The notes: a model not told the origin generated them from the letters alone. Shown: positions 7,612-15,895, numbered from the stretch's first letter. The stretch is 64,000 bases of DNA from Alkalicoccobacillus porphyridii (GCF_007293315.1 NZ_VLXZ01000005.1:1-64000); one strand, 5' to 3'. Program-made: numbers and translations.

Positions 7612-9345
7612 TTAAACAAACTGCTTCGCATAAAGCTTGGCATAGGATCCATTTAAGCTCATTAGATGTTCATGTGTACCCTGCTCTGCGATCCCATCTT
7701 CAGTCAACACAAGGATTCTCTTTGCGTGTCGTATGGTAGATAAGCGATGTGCAATTACAATCGTGGTTCGACCTTTTGCCAATTGTTCAAGTGATTCCTT
7801 CACAATGCCTTCACTTTCATTATCAAGTGCACTTGTTGCCTCGTCAAAGATGAGCACGGCAGGATCCTTCAAAAACGTACGAGCAATGCTTAATCTCTGC
7901 TTCTGGCCACCAGATAATCTAACGCCCCGTTGCCCAATCTCTGAGTGATATCCGTTGGGCAAACCGCTAATAAACTCATGGGCATTAGCAAGCTTTGCTG
8001 CTTGTATCACTTCATCATTTGAGGCGTGAGGTCTACCATATCGGATATTATCCAAAATGGTACCGGCGAACAGGTAAACATCCTGTTGAACCACACCAAC
8101 CTGGGAACGTAAGTGGGAAAGCTTTAGATCCTTAACATTCACTCCGTCCAAATGCACAGATCCAGCGGACACATCATAGAAACGAGGAATCAAAGAGCAC
8201 AGTGTTGACTTCCCAACCCCAGATGTACCTACTAAAGCAACATATTCCCCCGGTTTGATAACCAGAGATTGATTGATTAGTACCGGCTTGAGACTCTGTT
8301 CATAATGAAATGTGACCCCTTTAAACTCAACCTCCCCACGAATGTGAGAAAGCTCGTAGGCATTCTCCTTTTCACTTATAGACGGCTTTATATCCATTAT
8401 TTGCATAAAGCGTTGAAAACCAGTTAACCCTTCCTGCAACTGCATACTCATATGAGGCAGCTTTTGAATGGGCTCGACAAGAAAGCCAATATACAGTAAA
8501 AACGTAATGAGATCTGCCAAGTTAAAGGAACCACCCACTATTTTTGCACTACCTAGTATGATGACGGTTATGGTAATTAGGTTAACAAATACATCAACAC
8601 CATTTGCAAATAAGCACTCGGCTTTATAATAACCATTACGACTTTGATAGAAGCGTTGATTATCATGCTGGAACTTCCTATTTTCAATCGACTCATTGGC
8701 AAAGGATTGCACGACTCGAATCCCAGACAAGCTATCCTCCACCTGTGCGTTAATATCACCCATTCGTTCTTTATTTTTAATTAACACACGGTTCATCGCT
8801 TTATTCGCGTACCAAGAGAAAATCGCTAAAAACGGAAGAAACGCAAAGACTGCCATTGTTACTGCAGCATTAATGTAAAATAAAATACAAAAAGCACCGA
8901 TAAAGCGAATCGAATACCTTAGATAATCCTCTGGCCCGTGATGAAACAATTCAGCTAAAAGCATTAAATCGTTAGTAATTCTACTCATCAACTGACCAGT
9001 CGTTTGCTTATCGTAAAACTCAAAAGAAAGCTTCTGCATATGCTCAAATAACTCACTGCGCATATCACGTTCCATTTTTGCGCCAATTTGATGACCCTTA
9101 TAATCTAGAAAATAGGTGCACACATTTTGAGTAAGAACCAAACCAAGCATAACCGCTCCAATTAAATACACTTGATTAAGCGCTGAATCTAGGTTACCTT
9201 CCAATACATCCGTTGTAATATGACGGACAAGTAGCGGAAAAAGTAAGGATAGCATCGAGATCAGTACAGCAGAAGCTAAAACCAAGAGAAACATATTACG
9301 ATAAGGCTTATAATACGAGACAAACCGTTTAACTGGAAATGACAT
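7612..9345 (-). CDS. ABC exporter, fused permease-ATPase half transporter
   Basis: A 577-residue half transporter that would work as a dimer in the membrane. Residues ~1-320 form a type I exporter transmembrane domain with about six helices; residues ~330-577 form the ATPase with Walker A GTSGVGKST, signature LSGGQKQR and Walker B VLIFDEATSALD. The layout matches multidrug or lipid exporters such as BmrA and MsbA. ATG 9345 sits 5 nt behind AAAGGGGA; the longer frame from GTG 9375 has no such site. The ribosome-binding site is locked in a hairpin downstream of an 18-codon leader (see 9352-9387 and 9401-9457), suggesting induction by a ribosome-targeting compound. Substrate unknown. Confidence 0.9.
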   Translation of the reverse strand: MSFPVKRFVSYYKPYRNMFLLVLASAVLISMLSLLFPLLVRHITTDVLEGNLDSALNQVYLIGAVMLGLVLTQNVCTYFLDYKGHQIGAKMERDMRSELFEHMQKLSFEFYDKQTTGQLMSRITNDLMLLAELFHHGPEDYLRYSIRFIGAFCILFYINAAVTMAVFAFLPFLAIFSWYANKAMNRVLIKNKERMGDINAQVEDSLSGIRVVQSFANESIENRKFQHDNQRFYQSRNGYYKAECLFANGVDVFVNLITITVIILGSAKIVGGSFNLADLITFLLYIGFLVEPIQKLPHMSMQLQEGLTGFQRFMQIMDIKPSISEKENAYELSHIRGEVEFKGVTFHYEQSLKPVLINQSLVIKPGEYVALVGTSGVGKSTLCSLIPRFYDVSAGSVHLDGVNVKDLKLSHLRSQVGVVQQDVYLFAGTILDNIRYGRPHASNDEVIQAAKLANAHEFISGLPNGYHSEIGQRGVRLSGGQKQRLSIARTFLKDPAVLIFDEATSALDNESEGIVKESLEQLAKGRTTIVIAHRLSTIRHAKRILVLTEDGIAEQGTHEHLMSLNGSYAKLYAKQFV

Positions 9346-9351
9346 AGAAAT

Positions 9352-9387
9352 CCCCTTTATTATGTGTTCCGACACACATATCAGGGG
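9352..9387 (-). promoter_or_regulatory. SD-sequestering hairpin before the ABC exporter
   Basis: In the transcript, CCCCT (complement of 9383-9387) pairs with the AGGGG of the exporter's ribosome-binding site (9352-9356), and ATATGTGT-type arms (9361-9367 with 9374-9380) close a 6-nt loop. The same CCCCT plus the following ATAT can instead pair with ATATAGGGG in codons 11-14 of the leader peptide, which would free the ribosome-binding site. Confidence 0.65.
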
Positions 9388-9400
9388 TTAGACGACTACA

Positions 9401-9457
9401 TTACTGATTCGCTTCCCCCCTATATGTTTGAGTGTAATATCTAAGTGTTTTTCTCAT
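9401..9457 (-). CDS. 18-residue leader peptide upstream of the ABC exporter
   Basis: A short frame encoding MRKTLRYYTQTYRGEANQ, with an excellent AAAGGAGG site 8 nt before ATG 9457. It ends 55 nt before the exporter start. Codons 13-14 (AGG GGG) contain a G run complementary to the anti-SD strand of the downstream hairpin. The arrangement resembles translational attenuators such as the erm leaders and is comparable in position to bmrB before bmrCD of B. subtilis. The peptide itself need not have a function beyond ribosome stalling. Confidence 0.65.
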   Translation of the reverse strand: MRKTLRYYTQTYRGEANQ

Positions 9458-9487
9458 CTGAATGTCCTCCTTTATTATAGTGAATCT

Positions 9488-9516
9488 ATTGTAACCGATT
9501 TCATGGTTAGAGTGAA
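9488..9516 (-). promoter_or_regulatory. Probable sigma-A promoter of leader peptide and ABC exporter
   Basis: On the minus strand TTCACT (9511-9516), a 17-nt spacer and TACAAT (9488-9493). Initiation about 7 nt further would leave the leader's AAAGGAGG intact in the transcript. Confidence 0.5.
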
Positions 9517-9527
9517 TAGTCATTTGT

Positions 9528-10823
9528 TCACCACGCAGAGATTACTCCAGTAAGAAGTGCGAAAGCAGACATAATTAAAGTCGTTAGAAAAGCCCATTTA
9601 AACATAAATCGCTGATGATCTCCCAATTCTACTTGTGCAAGTCCAATTAATAAGAAGGTTGATGCTGTTAAAGGACTTAAAGGAAATCCAACCGTCATCT
9701 GACCTAATACAGATGCTTGAGCAACCTCTATACTTGGCACTCCATACATCTCAGCAGATTGTGCAAGAATTGGCATCACACCGAAATAATAAGCATCAGG
9801 ATTAAACACTAAACTGAGTGGCATGCTGATAATGGCTATAAGCGCTGGCAAGGAACCACCAATCTGCTCAGGGATGATATTTACGAGTGCAACTGCCATC
9901 GCTTCGATCATGCCCGTTCCAGTAAGAATCCCAGTAAAAATACCTGCAGCAAAAATGATAGAAAGAACGGGAACCATTCCAGCAGCTTGCAATTGTACTT
10001 GATTCATCTGTTCCTTTGGATTAGGATAGTTAATTAACAAAGCCACAACAAAAGCAATGATAAAAACAACAGGTAAAGGTAACCACTGTAGCACTAACGT
10101 AGCTAAGGCCAATATTGTAACAAGGACATTAACTAGAAACAGCTTAGGCCGCTTCATTTGAATCTGTTCTTCCGTTTGATCTGTGGTAACATCATACTCT
10201 ATTGATTGAATACCCACACGCGCTCTCTCTTTTTTCCCTAAATAGTAAGCAACAAACAAAAGCCATAAAAACCCGACAAACATAGAAGGGAGAAGAGGAA
10301 TAAATATTGCTCCCGGATCAATCCCAATCGCTGTTCCTGCTCTTGCTGTTGGTCCTCCCCATGGCATAATATTCATCAATCCAGCCCCTAATCCTACGAC
10401 TCCAGCTAAAACCAATCGGCTCATACCTAACCGGTCGTACAATGGCAATAACGCTGGAATGACAATCAAAAATGTAGAAGCACCAGAACCATCTAAATGA
10501 GCAATCATTGCAAAGATCAGAGTGCCGATTACAACCTTTAATGGATCACCCTTCACTATTTTTAAAATACGCGACAAGATCGGGTCAAACATTCCTGCGT
10601 TGCTCATAACACCAAAGAATAATATGGCAAATCCAAGCATGACCCCTGTAGGTGCAACAAGTTGTATTCCCTCTAGCATGTGGTCACCTAAATCTAGACC
10701 AAACCCGCCAATTAATCCGAACACGATCGGAATAAAGACTAAAGCAACAATTACTGATAGTCGTTTAGAAATAATGGAATAAAGAAATACACCAATTGTT
10801 AAAAATCCAAGTATTGCTAACAT
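9528..10823 (-). CDS. CitMHS-family metal-citrate/carboxylate transporter
   Basis: A 431-residue polytopic membrane protein (about 11-12 helices) of the CitMHS family, whose known members CitM and CitH of B. subtilis import citrate complexed to Mg2+ or Ca2+ with protons. Typical segments are AHLDGSGASTFLIVIPALLP and MPWGGPTARAG. GGGAGG precedes ATG 10823. It is the last gene of the sigma-54 operon with the AtuA pair, which suggests that it imports the substrate those proteins act on; that substrate may be a carboxylate other than citrate. Confidence 0.88.
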   Translation of the reverse strand: MLAILGFLTIGVFLYSIISKRLSVIVALVFIPIVFGLIGGFGLDLGDHMLEGIQLVAPTGVMLGFAILFFGVMSNAGMFDPILSRILKIVKGDPLKVVIGTLIFAMIAHLDGSGASTFLIVIPALLPLYDRLGMSRLVLAGVVGLGAGLMNIMPWGGPTARAGTAIGIDPGAIFIPLLPSMFVGFLWLLFVAYYLGKKERARVGIQSIEYDVTTDQTEEQIQMKRPKLFLVNVLVTILALATLVLQWLPLPVVFIIAFVVALLINYPNPKEQMNQVQLQAAGMVPVLSIIFAAGIFTGILTGTGMIEAMAVALVNIIPEQIGGSLPALIAIISMPLSLVFNPDAYYFGVMPILAQSAEMYGVPSIEVAQASVLGQMTVGFPLSPLTASTFLLIGLAQVELGDHQRFMFKWAFLTTLIMSAFALLTGVISAW

Positions 10824-10841
10824 TTTAAACCTCCCAAATTA

Positions 10842-10857
10842 ATAAAGCGCTTTCATA
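10842..10857 (-). promoter_or_regulatory. cre-like site before the CitMHS gene
   Basis: ATGAAAGCGCTTTATT on the minus strand lies in the 44-bp gap between the AtuA C-domain gene and the transporter, directly before the transporter's GGGAGG site. It matches the CcpA operator pattern with one deviation and could block read-through into the transporter when glucose is present. Confidence 0.55.
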
Positions 10858-10867
10858 TTTAAACAAT

Positions 10868-11182
10868 CTATAGCTCTACTTCCATTTCAAGTAAATACCA
10901 GGATAATGACTTACCGTGCGCATCAAAATCCAGTGCTGCCCCAACACCACCAGGGCGAGTCTGATGTAATACAAAATGAAGTGCCGCTAGCTGCGGTAGT
11001 TCATACCGATCAACCTTACCTTGAGCAATATGCGCAAAATGTTGTTTTACAGTAGATTCCGTTATTTGTGATTCAATCTTTGAATACAGAGATTCATCGT
11101 ATAGAAACAAGCTGACTGTTGTTAGTTCACTCTTATCCCCTGATCTAGCATGCGCAAGTTCATATAATTTTTGTTTCATCAC
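10868..11182 (-). CDS. AtuA-related C-terminal domain protein
   Basis: A 104-residue protein corresponding to the small C-terminal domain of AtuA-like proteins, here encoded separately. It contains the segment LHFVLHQTRPGGVGAALDFDAHGKS. Its start overlaps the stop of the upstream AtuA gene by 4 nt (ATGA type), implying translational coupling and a two-subunit protein. Biochemical role unknown. Confidence 0.75.
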   Translation of the reverse strand: MMKQKLYELAHARSGDKSELTTVSLFLYDESLYSKIESQITESTVKQHFAHIAQGKVDRYELPQLAALHFVLHQTRPGGVGAALDFDAHGKSLSWYLLEMEVEL

Positions 11183-12519
11183 TTCACCTCCAGATAGCTA
11201 AGCTTAGCTTTCACGAATTCACGGGGTATCAAAGTAGAATAAGCAGATATTACTTGCTTTGTGTTCACCCTTACTCCTCCTGGTCCGCCTGGTCCATTAA
11301 GCCAAAGGTTTTCAATCTCTTCTCCCACTTTCTTGGCTAGTGTCTCTAAGTTAGCTCTAGCCGCCACTCGCACCATCACCTCATATGGAGAGTGAGACAT
11401 TGTTTGATCTTGACCATGTAAAGCATTTAAACCGATGAGTTCTTCTTTCATCTCATTTGCGTTAAATCCTTGATCAATTAATCTTTCTTTTACAATGGCT
11501 ATCGCAAGCTTGGCCCGTTCAATCGCATGATGACCTCCATATATAATCATGCCCTCCCCAATAAATCCTTGATCGATTCCAATCGTTGCTTTAAAAGTTT
11601 TAGGTTTAAGATAACCAGAGGCTCCATTTACCGCGACGACATTTGTCTCAACTTGAGTAAATGCAACCTTAGAGAAGTCTGCAGTGACATCAGGGGTAAG
11701 GTATGCAGCAGGATCCATCACCTCATAAAGCAATTGTTCTTTACACGTTTGCACAGATACTGAGCCGCCACTATTTGGTGTTTTTCCGATTACACCTGAC
11801 CCATCCTCATACACATCAACGAAAGGCAGGCCTACATTCTTCAGATCCGGAACCTCTTTTGAGGCACCATCTGCAAAATATCCTCCTGTGACTTGAGCTC
11901 CACATTCTAGTAAGTGTGCAAGCACTGTCCCTGCGCCAAGTCGCGTCCAATCGTCTAATGCCCATCCAAATTCAAAGATCATTGGTGCTAAAAAAAGCGA
12001 AGGATCTGCTACTCGCCCAGTAATAATGACATGTGGTTGACTTTGAAAAGCTGGTAGAATTTCCTGAGCTCCTAAATATGCGTCCGCAGAAACAAGTTTG
12101 CTTCCTAACTGATTTAAACGTTCGCCTGTCTCCCAAAGCTTAAGATCCAAATGCTGAACACTTGTCATGACGTCTGCTCCAGTAAGATAAGCAATGTGCA
12201 AATTGTTTAACCCTAACTCCACTGCAACATCGTACGTTACGTGTGCTGCAGCCTCGGGATTTGCTGCTCCTAAATTTGTAATAATTGTGACCCCATTCTC
12301 TCTACAAACTGGGAGAAGAGCCTTCATTCTTTCTTCAAGGAATTGTCCATACCCTTTTTTAGGATCGCGATTCTTTTGAAGCTGTGCAATTGCTGTCGTA
12401 CGTTCAGCTAAACCTTCTAAAATCAAGTAATCTAACTTCCCTTTTTTCACCAATTGTACAGCCGCATCGATTCGATCACCTGCGTATCCTGCTCCTGTGC
12501 CAATCCGAATTGAATTCAT
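11179..12519 (-). CDS. AtuA/DUF1446 family protein
   Basis: A 446-residue protein of the DUF1446 family named after AtuA of the Pseudomonas acyclic terpene pathway. It has the conserved N-terminal IRIGTGAGYAGDRIDAA, a central ITGRVADPSLF and TGGYFADG, and a C-terminal LWLNGPGGPGGVR. No enzyme activity is firmly assigned to the family. Together with the downstream small domain and CitMHS transporter it forms an operon behind a sigma-54 promoter, so it probably takes part in catabolism of an imported carboxylate rather than of terpenes. ATG 12519 follows AAAGGAG. Confidence 0.8.
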   Translation of the reverse strand: MNSIRIGTGAGYAGDRIDAAVQLVKKGKLDYLILEGLAERTTAIAQLQKNRDPKKGYGQFLEERMKALLPVCRENGVTIITNLGAANPEAAAHVTYDVAVELGLNNLHIAYLTGADVMTSVQHLDLKLWETGERLNQLGSKLVSADAYLGAQEILPAFQSQPHVIITGRVADPSLFLAPMIFEFGWALDDWTRLGAGTVLAHLLECGAQVTGGYFADGASKEVPDLKNVGLPFVDVYEDGSGVIGKTPNSGGSVSVQTCKEQLLYEVMDPAAYLTPDVTADFSKVAFTQVETNVVAVNGASGYLKPKTFKATIGIDQGFIGEGMIIYGGHHAIERAKLAIAIVKERLIDQGFNANEMKEELIGLNALHGQDQTMSHSPYEVMVRVAARANLETLAKKVGEEIENLWLNGPGGPGGVRVNTKQVISAYSTLIPREFVKAKLSYLEVK

Positions 12520-12562
12520 ACATTTCTCCTTTCTATTTTTAAAGCACGTTCATCTTTTTACT

Positions 12563-12579
12563 TGCAAAAACTGTGCCAA
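12563..12579 (-). promoter_or_regulatory. Sigma-54 (-24/-12) promoter
   Basis: TTGGCACAGTTTTTGCA on the minus strand fits the consensus TTGGCAC-N5-TTGCW at every defined position. It lies 44 nt before the AtuA gene start. The neighbouring divergent gene encodes the sigma-54-dependent activator expected to drive it. Confidence 0.92.
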
Positions 12580-12625
12580 CAAAAGAACCCACCTAAACAC
12601 TGTGATCTCAAGCTATAGGAGTCTT

Positions 12626-12666
12626 AATTCTAATTTAATATAAATAAATTCTAAGAATTTAGAATT
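12626..12666. promoter_or_regulatory. Probable enhancer site for the sigma-54 activator
   Basis: AATTCTAA occurs at 12626-12633 and 12647-12654, two helical turns apart, and its inverse TTAGAATT at 12659-12666, forming a 20-bp palindrome with the second copy. The site is 50-90 bp upstream of the -24 element and just before the regulator gene, a normal position for an enhancer-binding protein. Confidence 0.6.
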
Positions 12667-12701
12667 TTAACTAGCCGTTTTACATAAAAGTTGATAAGAT
12701 T

Positions 12702-12716
12702 TTGGAAGCGCTTTAA
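12702..12716 (+). promoter_or_regulatory. cre-like site before the sigma-54 activator gene
   Basis: TTGGAAGCGCTTTAA, ending 10 nt before the regulator start codon and overlapping the lead-in to its ribosome-binding site. One position departs from the CcpA operator pattern. Glucose repression of the activator would silence the whole module. Confidence 0.55.
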
Positions 12717-12726
12717 AAGGTGGTGA

Positions 12727-14100
12727 ATGATATTGAATGTTCTTGCAGCCATTAATTCCATCCAAGATGGCATTCTTATTATTGATGAGAAGGGCATTGT
12801 TCAAAAAATCAATCCTGAATACACAAGTATTACCGGTGTCGAGGAACACGAAATTATTGGCAAACCTTTACTTGAAGTTCGTCCAGAAGCACAGCTTATT
12901 CAAACACTTGAAGATCAAATCGTGCAGATAGGCGTTTATCGAAATGTAAATGGACGAGAGTACGTTGTAGATATGGCACCTATTCATGAAAAAGGAAAAT
13001 TAATCGGTGCGGTTTCTATCTGTAAGGGGAAACAGGAGGTCATACAGCTTTCAAAAACCATTCTTAAACAAAAAGAACAGATATCATGGCTGGAGAAAAA
13101 GGTTCAGTCAAGCTATCAAGCTACTCACCATTTTGATTCAATCATTGGTTCAACAAATGGATTATCTGATGTAACGAATATGGCCAAAAAAGCAGCCCAA
13201 GCTCCCTTTCCAATTCTTATTACGGGAGAAAGCGGAACTGGTAAAGAGCTTTATGCTCAAGCTATACACCAAGCAAGCAAGAGTGCTTCACATTCCTTTG
13301 TGCCTATTAATTGTGCAGCCATACCTAAGGATCTGATAGAGAGCGAACTATTTGGTTATGAAAATGGCGCATTCACTAGTGCCAAAAAAGGAGGGAAAAT
13401 AGGTTTATTTGAATTAGCAGATGGAGGAACGATTTTTTTAGATGAGATCGGGGAAATGCCTTACTTGCTTCAGAGTAAGCTATTACGTTTTCTTCAGGAG
13501 GGAACCATCAGAAAGATTGGTGGCTTAAAAGAAAAAAATATTCAAACTCGCATCATTGCTGCAACAAATCAAAGTTTACATGACCTAGTACGAAAAGGTC
13601 TATTTCGTGACGATTTATATTATCGATTATGTGTATTACAACTTCAAATTCCGCCTTTACGTGAACGTAAAGATGACATACCACTTATTGTTCATGCTTT
13701 AATCGAAAATCAAGGCAAAGAATGGGTTCATAAACACCCTGTTATACATGAGGAGGCTGTTGAATGTTTAAAGAATTACGATTGGCCTGGCAACGTACGA
13801 GAACTCAAAAATGCTTTACAATATGCTTTATGCATGATGGAAGGCTCAATAATAGAAAAGCATCATTTACCTAAACATATCTTAAATCGTGCTAAGCAGA
13901 CAGAGTCTCATAGTAACAGTAACATTATTTATCCAAGTACAACTTTAAAAGCTGGGGTCGATCAAGCTGAAGAGCAAATAATTAAACAGGCTTTAGCTCA
14001 GTGTCACAATAAGCTTGATAGCAAAAAAGATGCAGCAAAGTTACTTAATATCTCTTTAGCTACGCTATATAATAAAATGAAAAAGTATCAACTGAATTAA
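12727..14100 (+). CDS. Sigma-54-dependent transcriptional activator (RocR-like: PAS, AAA+, Fis HTH)
   Basis: Activates transcription by RNA polymerase bearing sigma-54. A single PAS sensor domain occupies about residues 8-75, the AAA+ domain about 138-370 with Walker A GESGTGKE (167-174) and Walker B FLDEIGEM (237-244), and a Fis-type helix-turn-helix ends the 457-residue protein (DAAKLLNISLATLYNKMKKY). The sigma-54 contact loop reads GAFTSA (214-219) instead of the usual GAFTGA. Length and layout match RocR. ATG 12727 is close to its AAGGTGG site; TTG 12733 is an alternative start with better spacing. It is divergent from the AtuA/CitMHS operon, its likely target. Confidence 0.92.
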   Translation: MILNVLAAINSIQDGILIIDEKGIVQKINPEYTSITGVEEHEIIGKPLLEVRPEAQLIQTLEDQIVQIGVYRNVNGREYVVDMAPIHEKGKLIGAVSICKGKQEVIQLSKTILKQKEQISWLEKKVQSSYQATHHFDSIIGSTNGLSDVTNMAKKAAQAPFPILITGESGTGKELYAQAIHQASKSASHSFVPINCAAIPKDLIESELFGYENGAFTSAKKGGKIGLFELADGGTIFLDEIGEMPYLLQSKLLRFLQEGTIRKIGGLKEKNIQTRIIAATNQSLHDLVRKGLFRDDLYYRLCVLQLQIPPLRERKDDIPLIVHALIENQGKEWVHKHPVIHEEAVECLKNYDWPGNVRELKNALQYALCMMEGSIIEKHHLPKHILNRAKQTESHSNSNIIYPSTTLKAGVDQAEEQIIKQALAQCHNKLDSKKDAAKLLNISLATLYNKMKKYQLN

Positions 14101-14750
14101 ACTGGTCTTAAGAGTTGTACATTATTCTGACGCGGATTGTTTACCGCCCTACTAACCTGATAGGCATTCATTTCACCTTGAAAAGGTGTGAGCAATGATT
14201 GAAGTTGTGAAGGATCTTCCACATTTGAATCTAACCATACTTCTCTACTTTTCTTATCAAGTATAACCGGCATTCTATCATGCAGAGTTAACATCGTCTG
14301 ATTAGGGTGTGTAGTAATAATCGTACAAGAATTAATCTGCTCCTCCCCATCCGTCCAACGATCCCAAAGGCCAGCAAATGTAATGATGTCTTCATCACCA
14401 ATGACTATGCGATATGGCCTTTTCTCATTGCCTGTTCGTTTCCATTCATAAAAGGAATCGGCAATAATTAAACAACGTCTTCGATAAAAAGAAGATTTAA
14501 AAGCAGGCTTTTCTGCTATGGTCTCAGCTCGTGCATTAATCAGCTTCGGCCCGATTTTTTTATCTTTCGCCCAGGAGGGAACAAGTCCCCATTTCAAAAA
14601 ACCTGCTCGCGTTCCATTGGAGTTGGCTGCCACTGATAAAATATTCTGAGAAGGCGCCACATTATAGCTCGGATCAAATAAAGGAATCTGAATGCCTAGC
14701 TCCTCCATGATTTTTTCTGGTCTCGTAAATAAAGTAAATCTACCACACAT
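14097..14750 (-). CDS. SRAP domain protein (YedK/HMCES family)
   Basis: SRAP proteins cross-link covalently to abasic sites in single-stranded DNA through an N-terminal cysteine. The frame begins with several Met codons; ATG 14750 is chosen because it places Cys at position 2 (MCGRFT), which must become N-terminal after Met removal. Other hallmarks are SYNVAPSQ, GLVPSWAKD, NARAETIAEKPAF and TTHPNQTMLTLHDRMPVIL with the catalytic His. The 217-residue length is normal. Its stop codon overlaps that of the convergent sigma-54 activator. Confidence 0.92.
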   Translation of the reverse strand: MCGRFTLFTRPEKIMEELGIQIPLFDPSYNVAPSQNILSVAANSNGTRAGFLKWGLVPSWAKDKKIGPKLINARAETIAEKPAFKSSFYRRRCLIIADSFYEWKRTGNEKRPYRIVIGDEDIITFAGLWDRWTDGEEQINSCTIITTHPNQTMLTLHDRMPVILDKKSREVWLDSNVEDPSQLQSLLTPFQGEMNAYQVSRAVNNPRQNNVQLLRPV

Positions 14751-14909
14751 CATGATCACCTCAATTATAGGATGGACAAATTAGTTAAGACGTACACAAA
14801 GTGAAGTCATCTTCAAATAAAAAATGGTAGAATGTATAAATAGATTTAATCAGTGCTTCTTGTTTTATTCAAATTGATAGTTCATTCTTATATTAAAAGA
14901 GGTGTTGGT

Positions 14910-15422
14910 GTGTATGCTTCCTTTCTAAATCGTTTAAAGGCTTTTATACTTGACTACATTCTTATATTTTTATATCTAGTGCTACTTGCGATCATAAATG
15001 TCTTCCTCTTCCCTTCCTTACAGAACCTCTTTTCCGGTTCACTCATCATTGCCCAACTAACAGGTTTCTTAATGGTAACTCTGCCAGTCTCAATATACTT
15101 TATAGTTAGCGATTCCAAAATAGTTGGTCAGTCCTTCGGCAAAAAGAAGATTGGCATTAGAGTTGTTGGACCAAACGGAAAACCTGCATCCGTGTTACGA
15201 AGCACGTGTCGGATTATTCTGAAATTCTTACCGTGGGAGCTGTCTCACTTCCTTGTATATCGACTTGCTTATATCGGTGATGGGGCTGTGCCTGTAGCTT
15301 ATTATCTCATCGGAGGACTTATCTATTTGCTAATGTTTATATATATTGGTACAGCTATTTTCACGAAGAAGAAACAATCCTTATACGATCAATTAACCAA
15401 AACATTTGTTGTTAAAAATTGA
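14910..15422 (+). CDS. RDD family membrane protein
   Basis: A 170-residue membrane protein with about four helices. The RDD hallmark residues are present: Arg in FLNRLKAF near the N-terminus, Asp in ILDYILI, and the C-terminal SLYDQLTKT. Function unknown; some RDD proteins affect ion tolerance. The frame is open from 14853, but an AGAGGTG site lies 5 nt before GTG 14910, which gives the usual N-terminus. First of four small rightward genes. Confidence 0.8.
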   Translation: MYASFLNRLKAFILDYILIFLYLVLLAIINVFLFPSLQNLFSGSLIIAQLTGFLMVTLPVSIYFIVSDSKIVGQSFGKKKIGIRVVGPNGKPASVLRSTCRIILKFLPWELSHFLVYRLAYIGDGAVPVAYYLIGGLIYLLMFIYIGTAIFTKKKQSLYDQLTKTFVVKN

Positions 15423-15470
15423 AACCTTATGTCTTAATTTTCGTAAAAGTAATTAGGAGAGGTGATACAT

Positions 15471-15653
15471 ATGAGCGAGTTTTTCACATGTGAGAAATGT
15501 GGCAGCACAGAAGCTAAAAATGGGCAATTGAGTGGATATGCCAATTTGCACAAACCGGGTTTTAACATTACGAGTTCTAAGCTTCTTGCTACCTTCTGTG
15601 GCAGCTGCGGACATGTCGAATCCTTTAAAGTAGATCGACCTGAACGATTCTAG
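15471..15653 (+). CDS. Small zinc-ribbon protein
   Basis: A 60-residue protein with two CxxC knuckles, CEKCGS and CGSCGH, about 32 residues apart, expected to bind one Zn2+. Between them is a Gly/Ser-rich segment. ATG 15471 follows GGAGAGGTGA. No function can be given; it sits between an RDD protein and two tiny membrane proteins with short gaps, probably in one transcript. Confidence 0.7.
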   Translation: MSEFFTCEKCGSTEAKNGQLSGYANLHKPGFNITSSKLLATFCGSCGHVESFKVDRPERF

Positions 15654-15668
15654 CTAAGAGGTGAAACA

Positions 15669-15869
15669 GTGTTTAAGGATAAGCCTTTATATTATACTCA
15701 TTTTGTCTCATCCATTATTTACATAATTATTGGATGTTTGTTTGCAACTATCATCTATTTTTTTAATGGGAATTTCACTTCTGCATTAATTATTTTTGGA
15801 GGCATGGCTACTCTTCAGTTGATCTTTGGTTTCGTTCGACTGAAACAACATAATAACCATCAGAACTAA
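15669..15869 (+). CDS. Small two-helix membrane protein
   Basis: 66 residues with two hydrophobic helices (about residues 10-32 and 37-55) and a basic, His/Asn-rich tail. GTG 15669 follows AAGAGGTG. It starts 15 nt after the zinc-ribbon gene and is probably co-transcribed. No known family recognised. Confidence 0.6.
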   Translation: MFKDKPLYYTHFVSSIIYIIIGCLFATIIYFFNGNFTSALIIFGGMATLQLIFGFVRLKQHNNHQN

Positions 15870-15895
15870 CTACTGACATGAAAGGTGGAGAAACA

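Noticed and set aside
14097-14100. Overlapping stop codons of the convergent sigma-54 activator and SRAP genes.
   Set aside because: Tight convergent packing with TTAA-shared stops is common and needs no special explanation.
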